Shown here piece by piece: positions 1 through 5,982 of a stretch of 8,165 nucleotides of DNA (positions are counted from its first letter, which is position 1; the number at the start of each line of letters is the position of its first letter). The notes beneath the pieces were generated by a model. It was not told where the DNA came from. It saw nothing but the letters and a program-made list of their open reading frames with translations, and made no database searches. The translations under genes and the position numbers were made by a program. This DNA is from Planctomycetota bacterium (GTDB lineage: Bacteria; Planctomycetota; Phycisphaerae; UBA1845; PWPN01): the NCBI GenBank assembly GCA_016209665.1, contig JACQVT010000107.1, positions 1 to 8,165 of the forward strand, written 5' to 3'.

Positions 1-1
1 C

Positions 2-2041
2 CTCCGCGGCGGCGGCTGGGAAAGTGAGGTTCGTGTCCTCAACGAGGTCCCCGACCCGCAGGCCCCCAGCGAGGCCTACAGACACGCCGACCTGGGTCCG
101 TTCGGGACCGTGGCCGACCGCACCTGGCCGAAGACCATTGCCACTCTACATACGGACACTGTCAATGGTGCTCAGGACGCCAGCGTGATCAAATCCCTGT
201 GCTTCTCGAACTCTCCCGTCCCCGGGCAGAACACGCCCGCGGGTGCCCGGCTCTTCGGCGTGTATGACGTCAGAAGCCTGGACGAGCCGAGTCCGGACGG
301 ACAGGACAACGACTGGAGCTACTACAGCGTCGGCTTCCAGATCGTGGAACTCAACGCGGCCGGAAAGCGAATTCGGGTGATGCAGGTCGGACTGGCCGCC
401 AGCATGTTCTACGACAACCCGGACCCCGCCATGAACAACCACAGCCCCGACCTGCTGGTTGCTCCCTGGGCCGCGGACCTCGACGGTGGGGCCAGAACTC
501 GCCACAACACCAGCGGATGCCGCGTGGGCACTATCCGCTACAACAAAGCCAAGAACACACTCTGCGTCGCGGCCAACATCGGTGAGTGGGACAACTATTG
601 GGTGTGCGTGCCGCCGGTAGGCCGAGTGTACGAGTTCGAGCTGCCGGACTGGCCGGAGGTCTACTACGAGAGCGGGCCGTACGTCGGACAGCCCATGCCC
701 CAGTCGGATCCGAACTTGGTGAAGCTGGTCCAGGTCTACGAGATGCCGAGCCGCTGTGAAACGGCTGAAGGTACTCGATATGACGTCAACCGATGCGAGT
801 GCCTCCTCGACCTCCAGGGGACGTGGTACGGCCACAGTATTTCTCAGGGCAACGGCGGCATCGGCCGCAACGAGGGACAACGCGCCGCCATCGCCCTCGA
901 CGATGCGGGGAACCTGTACTTCACCTCCCGCTTCTTCAACGCCACCAGTGGACCGATCTGGAACGGGACGGTATGGGTCGGCGAAGGTCTCTGGTGGGGC
1001 GACGTGGTCAAGTGCAGCACGCTCGGCCATTATGCGGGACGAGAAAAGTACGTCGTGCCGGTCACCGGCGCCGACGCCGGAAACCTGGTCATCAGCGCTG
1101 AGATTGAATCCGCCCTTGTCGCGGGCTATCCGCCGAATGCCGCGTACGACGGGGGTCCCGGCGTTGCGATGCGAGGCAACCAGTTGCTCCAGATGGCCCA
1201 GATCACGTGCAACGACCTCAACGCCCAGCCCTATTTCGTGTATGTCAACCTGTTCGACCCGAGCAGTACCGTCGGCGGCGCGTACCCGTACGAGTTGGTG
1301 CGCATCAAGAGTCTCAGCAACCACCGCTGCGACATCCCGCGCAAACCGAACTATGCTCAGACCGACGAAGTGAGCGGGAAGACGTTTCTCGGCAACGGTA
1401 TGGGAGCCTGCGACTGCGCGCAGAACTTCATTTATGTCGACGGTGATGCTCCCACCGACACCGTGCGCCACGACGTGGGCTATTTCCTCACCGTGACCAA
1501 TCCCAACGGGTCCTCGCCCGGCAACATGACCCACACCTGGGACGCGGCCAGCCCTCCGGGCGCCCCACCGGATTCCATCGGCGCTTGCTGCCTAGCCGGC
1601 CATGGCTGCGAGCAGAAGAGCCTCACCGAGTGCACGGCCGCCGGCGGGTTCTGGCAGGGCTGGGGCACGACGTGCGGCCAGTTCCCATGCCCCGAGGGTG
1701 CCTGCTACCGGCCGTGTACCCCGTGCCAGCAGGCCCTGGCCTCCGAGTGTGCGTCCTTGGGGGGCGTATGGAACGGTCTGGGGAGCGTCTGCGGCCAGAA
1801 TGCCCCCAAGGTCTGCGCGCAGCCTCCGATGGACGAAGACTGTGACGGTGACGTCGACATGAAAGATTTCGCGGCCCTCCAGCGGTGCATCACCACCGCC
1901 ACCCCTGGGCCGGTCACGCTCCCCGAGGAATGCCGCTGCTTCGACGTCAACGACGACCAGCAGGTAGGCAGCCTCGATCTCGACGCGTTCATCGGGTGCG
2001 GCAGCGGGGAGAGCGTCCCCGCCGCCCCGGGATGCTACTGA
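2..2041 (+). CDS. Secreted dockerin-type protein with Cys-rich GACC repeats (5' partial)
   Basis: The frame is open from base 2 to the TGA at 2039-2041, giving 679 residues without a start. The GTG at 110 is internal: the residues before it (LRGGGWESEV..., then DLGPFG) align with the relic copy at 2264-2588, where the matching stretch (VRGGTWDGEI...) follows a signal peptide. The start and probable signal peptide are therefore left of the window. Residues 1 to about 520 form a large domain I do not recognise, rich in Trp, Tyr and Asn, with a propeller-like strand motif (IALDDAGNLYF). Residues 527-609 hold two Cys-rich units beginning GACC and GACY. Residues 610-679 hold two EF-hand-like loops (DCDGDVDMKDF and DVNDDQQVGSLDLDAF), resembling planctomycete dockerin-like tails. 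By family knowledge such proteins are exported; calcium binding and surface or complex anchoring are inferred. Function of the main domain unknown. Confidence 0.85.
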   Translation, partial: LRGGGWESEVRVLNEVPDPQAPSEAYRHADLGPFGTVADRTWPKTIATLHTDTVNGAQDASVIKSLCFSNSPVPGQNTPAGARLFGVYDVRSLDEPSPDGQDNDWSYYSVGFQIVELNAAGKRIRVMQVGLAASMFYDNPDPAMNNHSPDLLVAPWAADLDGGARTRHNTSGCRVGTIRYNKAKNTLCVAANIGEWDNYWVCVPPVGRVYEFELPDWPEVYYESGPYVGQPMPQSDPNLVKLVQVYEMPSRCETAEGTRYDVNRCECLLDLQGTWYGHSISQGNGGIGRNEGQRAAIALDDAGNLYFTSRFFNATSGPIWNGTVWVGEGLWWGDVVKCSTLGHYAGREKYVVPVTGADAGNLVISAEIESALVAGYPPNAAYDGGPGVAMRGNQLLQMAQITCNDLNAQPYFVYVNLFDPSSTVGGAYPYELVRIKSLSNHRCDIPRKPNYAQTDEVSGKTFLGNGMGACDCAQNFIYVDGDAPTDTVRHDVGYFLTVTNPNGSSPGNMTHTWDAASPPGAPPDSIGACCLAGHGCEQKSLTECTAAGGFWQGWGTTCGQFPCPEGACYRPCTPCQQALASECASLGGVWNGLGSVCGQNAPKVCAQPPMDEDCDGDVDMKDFAALQRCITTATPGPVTLPEECRCFDVNDDQQVGSLDLDAFIGCGSGESVPAAPGCY
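1580..1828 (+). repeat. Two tandem Cys-rich GACC-type protein repeats
   Basis: Within the first gene, two units of about 40 residues share one plan: GAC(C/Y), a Cys pair, a Glu-Cys pair (TECTAAGG / SECASLGG), then GxWxGxG, then TTCGQ / SVCGQ and a last Cys. Unit 1 begins at 1580 and unit 2 at 1697. I recognise this unit from secreted planctomycete proteins, where it sits just before a dockerin-like tail, as here. The even Cys count per unit suggests disulfide-stabilised modules outside the cytoplasm; that is inference. Confidence 0.7.
1829..2038 (+). other. Dockerin-like EF-hand pair at the C-terminus
   Basis: Two calcium-loop-like segments about 35 residues apart: DCDGDVDMKDFAALQRC, then DVNDDQQVGSLDLDAFIGC. 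Acidic residues fall at alternate positions of each loop as in type I dockerins, and each loop is followed by a short helix ending in Cys. A short tail (GSGESVPAAPGCY) closes the protein. In cellulosomal bacteria dockerins bind cohesins. In planctomycetes the partner is not something I can name from this window. Confidence 0.65.
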
Positions 2042-2072
2042 CGGCGTGTGTGAGGACCGTGGGGCCTGTTCC

Positions 2073-2098
2073 GAACCGCGACCGTGAGGGAGCGGCTC
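2073..2098. repeat. REP-like GC-rich hairpin element
   Basis: The arms GAACCGC (2073-2079) and GCGGCTC (2092-2098) pair at 6 of 7 positions around a 12-base loop (GACCGTGAGGGA). It lies 31 bases after the stop of the dockerin gene. From memory, the string CGACCGTGAGGGAGCGG recurs between genes in planctomycete genomes, giving spurious peptides such as NRDREGA or PLPHGRGS. I cannot count copies here. There is no T-tract after the hairpin, so it is not a classical intrinsic terminator, though it could protect or end the upstream mRNA. Confidence 0.5.
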
Positions 2099-2105
2099 CC
2101 CCCGG

Positions 2106-2219
2106 ACACGAAGCCTCCACTGGTCGAGGCATGCGGACCCTAGGGGCCATAACACATATGTTCATAGGGAGGAATTATATCGGGCATCTTCCCCGTAGCG
2201 AACACGAAGCGTCCGCTTC
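2106..2219. repeat. Small direct and inverted repeats in the 2042-2263 spacer
   Basis: A 13-base direct repeat occurs at 2106-2118 (ACACGAAGCCTCC) and 2202-2214 (ACACGAAGCGTCC), with 12 of 13 bases equal. Between the copies, 2135-2148 is a near-perfect palindrome (GGACCCTAGGGGCC, 12 of 14). The second copy overlaps a perfect inverted repeat, GAAGCG-TC-CGCTTC, at 2206-2219. The rest of the spacer includes an AT-rich patch at 2151-2180 with a Shine-Dalgarno-like GGGAGGAA not followed by a start codon. I see no other gene in the spacer. Confidence 0.4.
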
Positions 2220-2263
2220 TCCACACGAGCACCCGCGGAATGGGCGAAGGCAGGGTTGGCATC

Positions 2264-2588
2264 ATGAGAGATCTGGCTTCGCGCTTTGCCCGGTGGTTGG
2301 TTTGCGCCATGCCGATGGTTCAGTTCGCCTCGGCAGCTCCGACCACCAATGGATGGGACGCGGATGCAATCTACATCGTCCGCGGCGGAACCTGGGATGG
2401 CGAGATTCGCCGCATCCGGGAGAATCCCGCAGCCTCGCCATTCTGTGATCTGGGACCCTTCGGCTCGCCGGCCTACGGCACCTGGCCGAACGTCTGGCCC
2501 GATGCGAGCCTCAGCAAGGGCTTGAGTGAGTCCATCTGCTTTGCTAACGCTGCCTCCCGTGGGCCGGGTCTACGAGTTCGAGTTGCCG
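2264..2588 (+). pseudogene. Truncated, frameshifted paralogue of the dockerin-type gene
   Basis: The ATG at 2264 gives a plausible signal peptide (MRDLASRFARWLVCAMPMVQ, then FASA before AAP). An in-frame ATG at 2240 would only add a polar, unlikely extension. The mature part (VRGGTWDGEI, DLGPFG, GTWPN, SESICFANA) is clearly related to the start of the first gene (LRGGGWESEV, DLGPFG, RTWPK, IKSLCFSNS). After about 2549 the match resumes only in another frame: 2550-2588 reads LPPVGRVYEFELP, equal to residues 204-216 of the first gene (VPPVGRVYEFELP). About 400 bp of the parent sequence is missing between these points. The homology then stops at the TAA of the minus-strand pseudopilin gene. A product could still be made to about 2632 but would lose nearly all of the domain, the GACC repeats and the dockerin. 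Confidence 0.75.
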
Positions 2589-2589
2589 A

Positions 2590-3558
2590 TTATTGGCTGC
2601 CGATCCGCCGGCCGTTGACCCATTGGACGTGACCGTCCGCAAAGATCGCGTTGGTCCCGCCTCCCTGGGCCTTATGATGGGAGTTGAGGTTGCAGATCAT
2701 CGGGTTCGCTTTCTTGGTGTCCCAGTTGTATTCGATGACCCATTGTCCGGCCTTGCAGAAGCTGACGTATCCGTCCGCAAGACTCGCGCCCCCCAGTTTC
2801 TGAATGTCTTTGGCGTTCCACCGGCGGTGCTTGTTCTTCAGATCGCTGTTGGAGGCGCGCGTCAGCGCCTGATCCTTCATATCGAGAAGCCGGTTCCAAT
2901 TCATGCCCGCGAACTCCGGCCGATAGTCCCTCATTGGATAGGCCTTCTCCAATTGCCACATCGAAAAGAAGGCGCTGTCAAAGCGCCCGCGGAGTTCGTA
3001 CAACACCATATCGCCGACCTTACCGATTTTCTCGGATCGCGCTCGGCCGCTGCCGCGCTCGAACGGGCAGACGTGTAGCTCGGGCAGCAGCTTGGCTTCA
3101 TACCGCTCCCACGTGGCGTTGTCCCAGTGCAGTTCGGGGTCGAATTCCGGCTTGGGCAGGATGCGGGTCCGCTGATCGTACCTTCGCAGCGCCACCGACA
3201 CCCCCATCGTCCGCGCGGGCGTGTGCGTCGCCGTTCCGGTACCCGCCGCTGGCGCCGCCTCGTTGAACAGCACCGGTACGAAGGCGGCGAACTCCGTCTG
3301 GTACTGCATGACCCGGTTGCCGATCTCCCGCGTGTTCGCCATGCAGACGGTGATCTTCGCAATGTTGCGGGCCTCGGCCAGCGACGGCAGCAGGATGGCC
3401 ACCAGCAAGGCGATGATGGCCACCACCACCAGCACCTCGATCAGCGTGAACGCCCTGGGCGGCGAGGTCTCCCGACCCGGTCGGGTGTACCGGTCAGCGC
3501 GGGAAGGCAAGCCGCTGAGCAAGGCGTGACCGTTCGGTGATGGGACTCTTCGACACAC
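2590..3558 (-). CDS. Pseudopilin-like protein with type IV N-terminal methylation signal
   Basis: Class III signal RAFTLIEVLVVVAIIALLVA: short basic leader, then F+1 and E+5 and a hydrophobic helix (residues about 37-58), as in substrates of prepilin peptidase for type II secretion or type IV pili. The body holds a LLPELHVCPFERG motif and ends AIFADGHVQWVNGRRIGSQ, a variant of the C-terminal DG motif seen in planctomycete DUF1559-like pilins. I place the start at GTG 3558: GGAGG at 3565-3569 lies 6 bases upstream, and the leader is then 36 residues, close to the 37 of the paralogue at 4979. ATGs at 3603 and 3588 lack such a ribosome site, and 3603 lies at the expected transcription start of the promoter at 3606-3634. 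About 322 residues. Likely inserted in the inner membrane and exposed to the periplasm; its role in secretion or assembly is inferred. Confidence 0.85.
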   Translation of the reverse strand: MCRRVPSPNGHALLSGLPSRADRYTRPGRETSPPRAFTLIEVLVVVAIIALLVAILLPSLAEARNIAKITVCMANTREIGNRVMQYQTEFAAFVPVLFNEAAPAAGTGTATHTPARTMGVSVALRRYDQRTRILPKPEFDPELHWDNATWERYEAKLLPELHVCPFERGSGRARSEKIGKVGDMVLYELRGRFDSAFFSMWQLEKAYPMRDYRPEFAGMNWNRLLDMKDQALTRASNSDLKNKHRRWNAKDIQKLGGASLADGYVSFCKAGQWVIEYNWDTKKANPMICNLNSHHKAQGGGTNAIFADGHVQWVNGRRIGSQ

Positions 3559-3605
3559 ACAGCACCTCCGTGCGGCAGATGATGACATTGCTGGACCGCC
3601 CATAA

Positions 3606-3634
3606 ATCCTATCACATCTTATCGACAGTGGCAA
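3606..3634 (-). promoter_or_regulatory. Sigma70-like promoter for the minus-strand pseudopilin gene
   Basis: On the minus strand, TTGCCA (3629-3634; 5 of 6 to TTGACA) and TAGGAT (3606-3611; 4 of 6 to TATAAT) are separated by exactly 17 bases. Transcription would begin near 3600, leaving a leader of about 40 bases before the GTG at 3558. It overlaps the plus-strand promoter at 3622-3650. Prediction from consensus only. Confidence 0.45.
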
Positions 3635-3650
3635 GAACTTTTGTTACAAT
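3622..3650 (+). promoter_or_regulatory. Sigma70-like promoter for the propeller gene, interlocked with the divergent one
   Basis: TCGACA (3622-3627; 5 of 6 to TTGACA) and TACAAT (3645-3650; 5 of 6 to TATAAT) are separated by exactly 17 bases. Transcription would begin near 3657, with a leader of about 58 bases to ATG 3715. The leader carries the palindrome CGGCGTCGCCG (3670-3680), which competes with a CGCC/GGCG stem (3676-3688). The patch is markedly AT-richer than its surroundings. Confidence 0.5.
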
Positions 3651-3714
3651 GTTATACCGTAGTGATTACCGGCGTCGCCGCAGTGGCGTGTAACATATTA
3701 AGGCATAGTGGCTT

Positions 3715-4875
3715 ATGGTAGTAATGCCATACCTGTCATCGTCATTTACGGTCTGCATTACGGTGACAGTCACGGGACTGGGATGGGGTGCCGCTGCCGC
3801 GACGGGGTCGGAGGCGGCAGCCACGCAGCCATCGGCGATCGTCCGGCCTGCATCCGAATTGCGGTTGCCGGGCGTCACCGAGCCGGCACGGGGCTGGGAC
3901 GGGTATGCGGACTGCAACAACCCGCTGCACTGGGACGGTGACACGTTGCACGTCTTTTCCTCGGCCAGCCACCCGTATCACAGCTCGGGACCCGACCTGG
4001 AGCATCTGGCCCGGCCGTCGCGGCGGGTGGCGTTCGACAACGACGCCGGCTTCAAGGGCGGCGGCCGGTGGATCGAGGCCACCTACAAGGACCCATCCGG
4101 GCGGCTCTACGGATGGTACCACAACGAGCCGCCGGACATCTGCGGCCGCAAGTACATGACCGCCCCGCGCATCGGAGCAGCCGTCTCGCAGGACAACGGC
4201 CTGACGTGGCACGATCTGGGTTTCGTCCTCGAGGCCCCGGCCGATTCCCTCCGCTGCGACACCGTCAACGAGTACTTCGTCGGCGGCAACGGTGATTTCA
4301 GCGTGATCCTCGACCGCCGGGGCGAGTACTTCCATTTCGTCTTCGACACCTACCACGCCGACCCGGCCGAGCAGGGCGTCTCGATGGCTCGGATGCGCTA
4401 TGCCGATCGTGATCAGCCGGCAGGCAAGGTCTGGAAGTGGCACCGAGGGGCGTGGGACGAGCCGGGTCTGGGCGGGCATGTAACGCCCATCTTCCTGGTC
4501 AGGACCGACTGGCATCGCGAGGACGTCGACGCCTTCTGGGGGCCGTCGATCCACTGGAACACCTATCTGAACCACTACGTCGTCCTGTTGAACCACGCCA
4601 TGGACCGCAAGTGGACGCAGGAGGGGATCTACGTGGCGTTCAACCCCGACGTGACGAACCCGGCGAGCTGGGCGCCCCCCGTGAAGATCAAGGGCCGCTC
4701 GCCATTCTACCCGCAGGTGATCGGGACGGCCAAGGGCGAGACGGACAAACAGGCCGGCCGGGTGGCGAGGTTCTTCCTGAGCGCCAAGTCCCGCTGGGAG
4801 ATCGTGTTCCTGAAGCCGGGTGAGCCGCCGCCCGCCAGTCAGCCGGCGTCGGCGCCGCAGCGGCCGGCCGGGTGA
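3715..4875 (+). CDS. Secreted beta-propeller protein, sialidase/glycosidase-like
   Basis: 386 residues. The N-terminus (FTVCITVTVTGLGWGAAAA, about residues 11-29) reads as a signal peptide with cleavage in the Ala-rich stretch before residue 40, so the protein is probably exported. The body (about 55-370) is rich in aromatic strands. One Asp-box-like motif, SQDNGLTW at 158-165, matches the SxDxGxTW turn found in sialidases and other propellers. Further strands such as DFSVILDRRGEYFHFVF, FWGPSIHWNTYLNHYVVLLN and GIYVAFNPDVTNPASW resemble five-bladed-propeller glycosidases (GH33/GH43-like folds). I cannot identify a full catalytic set, so enzyme activity and substrate are inference. The tail (371-386) is Pro/Ala-rich. 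ATG 3715 has only a weak AAGG at 3700-3703; ATG 3724 is an alternative and also keeps the signal peptide. It sits between two pseudopilin-like genes and has its own predicted promoter. Confidence 0.8.
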   Translation: MVVMPYLSSSFTVCITVTVTGLGWGAAAATGSEAAATQPSAIVRPASELRLPGVTEPARGWDGYADCNNPLHWDGDTLHVFSSASHPYHSSGPDLEHLARPSRRVAFDNDAGFKGGGRWIEATYKDPSGRLYGWYHNEPPDICGRKYMTAPRIGAAVSQDNGLTWHDLGFVLEAPADSLRCDTVNEYFVGGNGDFSVILDRRGEYFHFVFDTYHADPAEQGVSMARMRYADRDQPAGKVWKWHRGAWDEPGLGGHVTPIFLVRTDWHREDVDAFWGPSIHWNTYLNHYVVLLNHAMDRKWTQEGIYVAFNPDVTNPASWAPPVKIKGRSPFYPQVIGTAKGETDKQAGRVARFFLSAKSRWEIVFLKPGEPPPASQPASAPQRPAG

Positions 4876-4914
4876 ACGAGCCGATAGACTATGGTGGGGG
4901 GTGACGCTGGTCGA

Positions 4915-4920
4915 TATAAT
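4915..4920 (+). promoter_or_regulatory. Perfect TATAAT -10 box upstream of the second pseudopilin gene
   Basis: A consensus TATAAT lies 40 bases after the stop of the propeller gene. With a 17-base spacer the -35 would be TGGTGG (4892-4897), a weak match, so an activator or a different sigma factor may be involved. The predicted start near 4927 gives a leader of about 52 bases. An own promoter fits the 103-base gap. Confidence 0.4.
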
Positions 4921-4926
4921 ATGGCT

Positions 4927-4957
4927 GGTCAGCCAAACCATCACCTCAAGGCTGACC
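4927..4957 (+). promoter_or_regulatory. 5'-leader inverted repeat before the second pseudopilin gene
   Basis: GGTCAGCC (4927-4934) and GGCTGACC (4950-4957) are perfect reverse complements around a 15-base spacer. The repeat begins at the predicted transcription start and ends 10 bases before the ribosome site GGAGG (4968-4972). A competing short hairpin, GGCT-GGTC-AGCC, occupies 4923-4934. It could be an operator or an mRNA 5' stem-loop; the sequence does not decide which. No T-tract follows. Confidence 0.45.
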
Positions 4958-4978
4958 CATGCTGCGGGGAGGAACGAC

Positions 4979-5977
4979 ATGACACTGGGCCCATCTGAAC
5001 CCATGCGTCCGGAGGACATTGCCGCAGCCTCGCACGGGCATCATTCGTTCCCCTTCACCCATCCCAGACCGGCGTCGCCGAAGCGGGCCTTCACGCTGAT
5101 CGAGGTCCTCGTGGTGGTTGCGATCATCGCCTTGCTGGTCGCCATCCTGATGCCGTCGCTGGCCGCGGCGCGGATCCAAGCCAAGCTCACGCTGGACAAG
5201 GCCAACTCCAGGCAGATCGGCACCATGACCGCGCAGTACCATACGGTCTACAACACCTTCGTGCCCATCGTCTACAACTACTACGCCAACGGGCACAACG
5301 CTCACGATGCTCCCGCCCGGGCGTGCTGGCTGTCGGTGGCCCTGCGCGGCTTCCATGCCGCCGGAGCCCGGCTGCGGATCGGCAAGGGCCAGAAGTTTTG
5401 TCCCGACGATGTCTGGTACCCCGAGTTCGGCTGGTTCAAGGAGTACGAGAAGACGATGCTGCCGGACTACTTCGTATGCCCATTCTCGCGCGCCAAGGGC
5501 CCCGGCGAGGTGTACATCAACGAGACCCCCTATTTCCGCTACTACCAGTGGATTGGCCGCCACGAACACTACCAGACGTGGCTCTGGACGCCCATCATCA
5601 CGCGGGGCGAGCGGGTGGATAACAAGGTCTGGCCCGGCGAGAACAAGGATATCTCGACCAAGAGCGTCGCGAAGCACTCGGCCTTGACCTGGAATCGCGT
5701 CACCGGCGGCGCGGTGGCCAACGAGACGAAATACAAGTACGAGCTGCATCGAAAGTGGTCGCTGGCCGACTGCCGCAAGGTGAAGAGCGCCAGCCTCGCC
5801 GATGTGACCGTCGTTTTCTGTGCCCAGGGCGAGCACCTCGTCCTCCAGCGCGACAGCAAGATCGGCCGGGTCAACGTCGGGGGCCACCCCGCCAAGATGG
5901 GCGTGGGCGGCACGCACGCGATCTTCGCCGATACCCACGTCGACTGGGTCGAAGGCCGCCGCATCGGCTGGCCGTAA
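4979..5977 (+). CDS. Pseudopilin-like protein, paralogue of the 2590-3558 gene
   Basis: The ATG at 4979 has GGAGG 6 bases upstream, giving 332 residues; longer in-frame starts run into the propeller gene and have no such site. A 37-residue leader ends RA before FTLIEVLVVVAIIALLVAIL (F38, E42 as +1 and +5), followed by the membrane helix to about residue 60. Shared with the minus-strand paralogue: the N-terminal 28 residues almost unchanged, LPDYFVCPFSR, a conserved SASLADVTVVFCAQGE block, and the end GGTHAIFADTHVDWVEGRRIG. In this copy the usual DG of the C-terminal motif is DT. By family knowledge it is processed by a prepilin peptidase and inserted in the inner membrane as part of a pseudopilus or secretion system. 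No other secretion genes are visible nearby. It ends 5 bases from the stop of the convergent coiled-coil gene. Confidence 0.88.
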   Translation: MTLGPSEPMRPEDIAAASHGHHSFPFTHPRPASPKRAFTLIEVLVVVAIIALLVAILMPSLAAARIQAKLTLDKANSRQIGTMTAQYHTVYNTFVPIVYNYYANGHNAHDAPARACWLSVALRGFHAAGARLRIGKGQKFCPDDVWYPEFGWFKEYEKTMLPDYFVCPFSRAKGPGEVYINETPYFRYYQWIGRHEHYQTWLWTPIITRGERVDNKVWPGENKDISTKSVAKHSALTWNRVTGGAVANETKYKYELHRKWSLADCRKVKSASLADVTVVFCAQGEHLVLQRDSKIGRVNVGGHPAKMGVGGTHAIFADTHVDWVEGRRIGWP

Positions 5978-5982
5978 CGCGT

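Noticed and set aside
110..112. GTG at 110 as the start of the dockerin-type gene
   Set aside because: The frame is open to base 2, and residues before 110 align with the relic paralogue downstream of its signal peptide, so the gene starts outside the window.
146..1534. Long open frame on the minus strand inside the dockerin-type gene
   Set aside because: It is antisense to a well-supported coding frame, has low-complexity Val/Ala/Arg/His-rich composition typical of GC-rich shadow frames, and no recognisable motif.
2167..2182. Strong Shine-Dalgarno-like GGGAGGAA as evidence for a small gene
   Set aside because: No ATG, GTG or TTG stands at a suitable distance, so no coding start is supported; it may be a remnant.
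3742..5019. Long minus-strand open frame opposite the propeller gene
   Set aside because: Antisense shadow of the propeller gene, crossing the predicted promoter and leader of the next gene; no domain recognised.
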